Shown in pieces: positions 62,521-64,000 of a stretch of 64,000 bases of DNA. Positions within the stretch are counted from its first letter, which is position 1; each line of letters begins with the position of its first letter. The stretch comes from Anarhynchus alexandrinus (Eukaryota > Chordata > Aves > Charadriiformes > Charadriidae). Both the position numbers and the translations under genes were made by a program. The notes under the pieces were generated by a model that saw only the letters and a list, made by a program, of their open reading frames with translations, made no database searches and was not told where the DNA came from. The DNA lies in assembly GCA_008711295.1 (NCBI GenBank), contig VUYV01000069.1, positions 645,667 to 709,666 of the forward strand, given 5' to 3'.

Positions 62521-63207
62521 AGAAATGTGTTTGTTATAAGTGCATTTCATTACACTGAAGTACTGTCCATGTATTTCACTGTGTTAAGACACGTATCCCA
62601 AAGAAATATGACAATCCATGATGACAGAACATTAGCCTTCTCTGCATATTTATTTGTATTTTTTAGCATTCCCTGGTTTGCCCGTGATGAAAAACATGTA
62701 ATGAAAATGCCCTACTCTCCTTGCTTTATTACTCCAGTTCCACACTTCTAATATAAATGATCATATCAGGTATTCACATTCTTACTATGTATAGGTAGAA
62801 ATCAGAAGCTCACAGGCATAAACACAAAGATTTATCCATCATCATAAATACGAGAAATATGTACAATATACGTAGCCTCCCAGCCCTCCTGGCACATTAC
62901 CCTTTCAAAGTAGAAACTCGAGACTTGGGAACCTTCTACCCAATTTGAAAGGGGAAAGTGCTCATGGGTCTCAAAGGTTTTAAGATATGCTACAGAGTGG
63001 ACTTCAGGTACTCCCAATCACAGGATCCCATTTCTAGCAGAGTATATTTTGAGAGCACAAAGCTATGTAATGCAGCCATTTCTTGTAGATGTCTAACAAA
63101 TCTTCATTTTATTTCAGTAACTAGTTGTTCAAATCCCATTGTTTCATGCACCTCTTTCTATTATTCTTTTGTTATTCTCCCTTACTGTAGTCTAACCCCA
63201 GCCTTGA

Positions 63208-63320
63208 TTCACAGAATCATAAAATTATTTAGGTTGGCAAAGACCCTTAAGATCGAGTCCAACTGTTAACCCAACACTACCAAGTCCACCACTAAACCAT
63301 GTCCCTAAGCACCACCTCTC
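63208..63320 (-). mobile_element. CR1 3'-end fragment
   Basis: On the plus strand it reads ttcacagaatcataaaatta (63209-63228), then ttaggttggcaaagaccctt (63228-63247), aagatcgagtccaac, and on to the ccaccactaaaccatgtccctaagcacc region. This is the reverse complement of the 3' UTR of a common avian CR1 subfamily, a different one from the copies at 4099 and 45345 (the accatgtccctaagcacc signature). Only about 110 bases are present, so it is 5'-truncated almost to the end. Confidence 0.9.
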
Positions 63321-64000
63321 ATCATCAATATCTTCCCCTTCTGCTCTTTTTCTTACACTGAGTAAAAGCTCTATTCTTCCACAACAAATTAATTCTGTAC
63401 TCCTTCACTTTTTCTAGGTAGAAAACTCTTATGCTACAATTTATTTATCACATCCACAATGACTGTCACCTCCTTGACTCCAGTTCTCAAATCCTCCTGT
63501 CTCTACTTCTCTTTCCACATGCCTATTTCTCCAAAAGAAATCCGACAAAATAGCAACTTGATTTTTTCTTCCTTCGCTTTCCCTTCCTTTCCCTATCTCA
63601 TCCTTGAAGCACAGAAAATGCTTGTGCTCAGTCCTGCTGTATGTTCCACCCTCCTTAGAGCCACAGTAATCTCACATAGTTTCATTATTTCCTTCAGAAA
63701 CTCTCATTTCCCCATCCCTGCCTACTTTCATTCCCTTCCCATTCTCACCTTTTTTTCCTTTCACAAAGAAAAAAACTCCCTAGTGTTTCCCTTAGCCTCC
63801 TTTGCTTCTGCAGCCACCATTGCATCTTCCTGCTTTCTTTCAACTCTATAGAGCTTTAAAACAACTGCATGAAGTTCCTTACTTCCTTTCCGGCTGGCTT
63901 TTGCCTTTTGCATTCAAACATAGCAGCTCTTGAAATCTCTAGCATGTCTAGTTATCCAGACCTCAGGAACTGGGCTCAGTTTTCATTCTTCTTGACATGC
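63321..64000. other. Pyrimidine-rich stretch, no recognised gene
   Basis: The plus strand is strongly C+T rich from about 63440 to 63900, with repeated ttcc/ctttcc phrases. The 130-codon plus-strand frame at 63459-63851 is rich in Ser, Phe, Leu and Pro only because of this skew, and I do not regard it as coding. Confidence 0.55.

Larger units (their letters stand above)
57791..63207. other. Unique DNA with two assembly-gap marks
   Basis: No gene recognised. It includes the longest non-repeat open frame of the window (59662-60243, plus, 193 codons), a 10-C run at 59716-59725, the poly(A)/N site at 59235-59258, the near-tandem at 61961-62000 and the 88-bp direct repeat around 62430. Confidence 0.5.

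Noticed and set aside
1..64000. tRNA, rRNA, CRISPR arrays, phage or bacterial operons
   Set aside because: No cloverleaf, spacer-repeat array or ordered gene cluster was seen; sequence character is vertebrate intronic.

Overview
This is vertebrate, and most likely avian, nuclear DNA. It is AT-rich and almost free of coding sequence. It carries CR1 LINEs whose 3' ends finish in the ATTCTGTG-type octamers typical of birds, with no poly(A) tail. There are no operons, ribosome binding sites, phage genes or CRISPR arrays. The many 60-190 codon reading frames across the window are mostly chance frames.

The one protein-coding exon I can defend is on the minus strand at 2256-2385. After a strong polypyrimidine/AG acceptor it has a short 5' UTR, an ATG at 2310, a 19-residue hydrophobic leader (MWLFIYHLITPCFIFCLAG) and a perfect CAG|GTAAG donor in phase 1. 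The leader closely resembles the start of contactin-1 (chicken F11/CNTN1), and the bases before the ATG resemble the human CNTN1 start. I therefore read it as the start-codon (signal peptide) exon of CNTN1. Transcription runs toward lower coordinates. Positions 1-2255 are the beginning of the following intron. Nearly everything above 2386 is then a very long 5' UTR intron, or upstream DNA. An in-frame upstream ATG at 2367 could lengthen the leader by 19 residues.

Layout: 1-2255, intron; 2256-2385, CNTN1 exon; 4099-7160, a long CR1 copy on the minus strand with broken endonuclease/reverse transcriptase ORF2; 7161-34714, mostly unique AT-rich DNA with two candidate LTR remnants (about 13567-14420 and 26229-26720); 34715-35250, an ancient CR1 reverse transcriptase fragment; about 38701-38965, a candidate solo LTR; 44470-44620 and 48785-49005, two more ancient CR1 3' fragments; 45345-45752, a younger 5'-truncated CR1; 57290-57790, a CpG-rich block that could be a 5' exon or promoter; 63208-63320, a CR1 3' end.

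Two single-base N characters mark assembly joins. The one at 62430 is flanked by an 88-bp direct repeat that is probably an unmerged contig overlap. The one at 59258 lies at the end of a 23-A run. I found no novel gene system. The most useful observations are the CNTN1 exon, its alternative start, the layered CR1 history and the assembly artefact.
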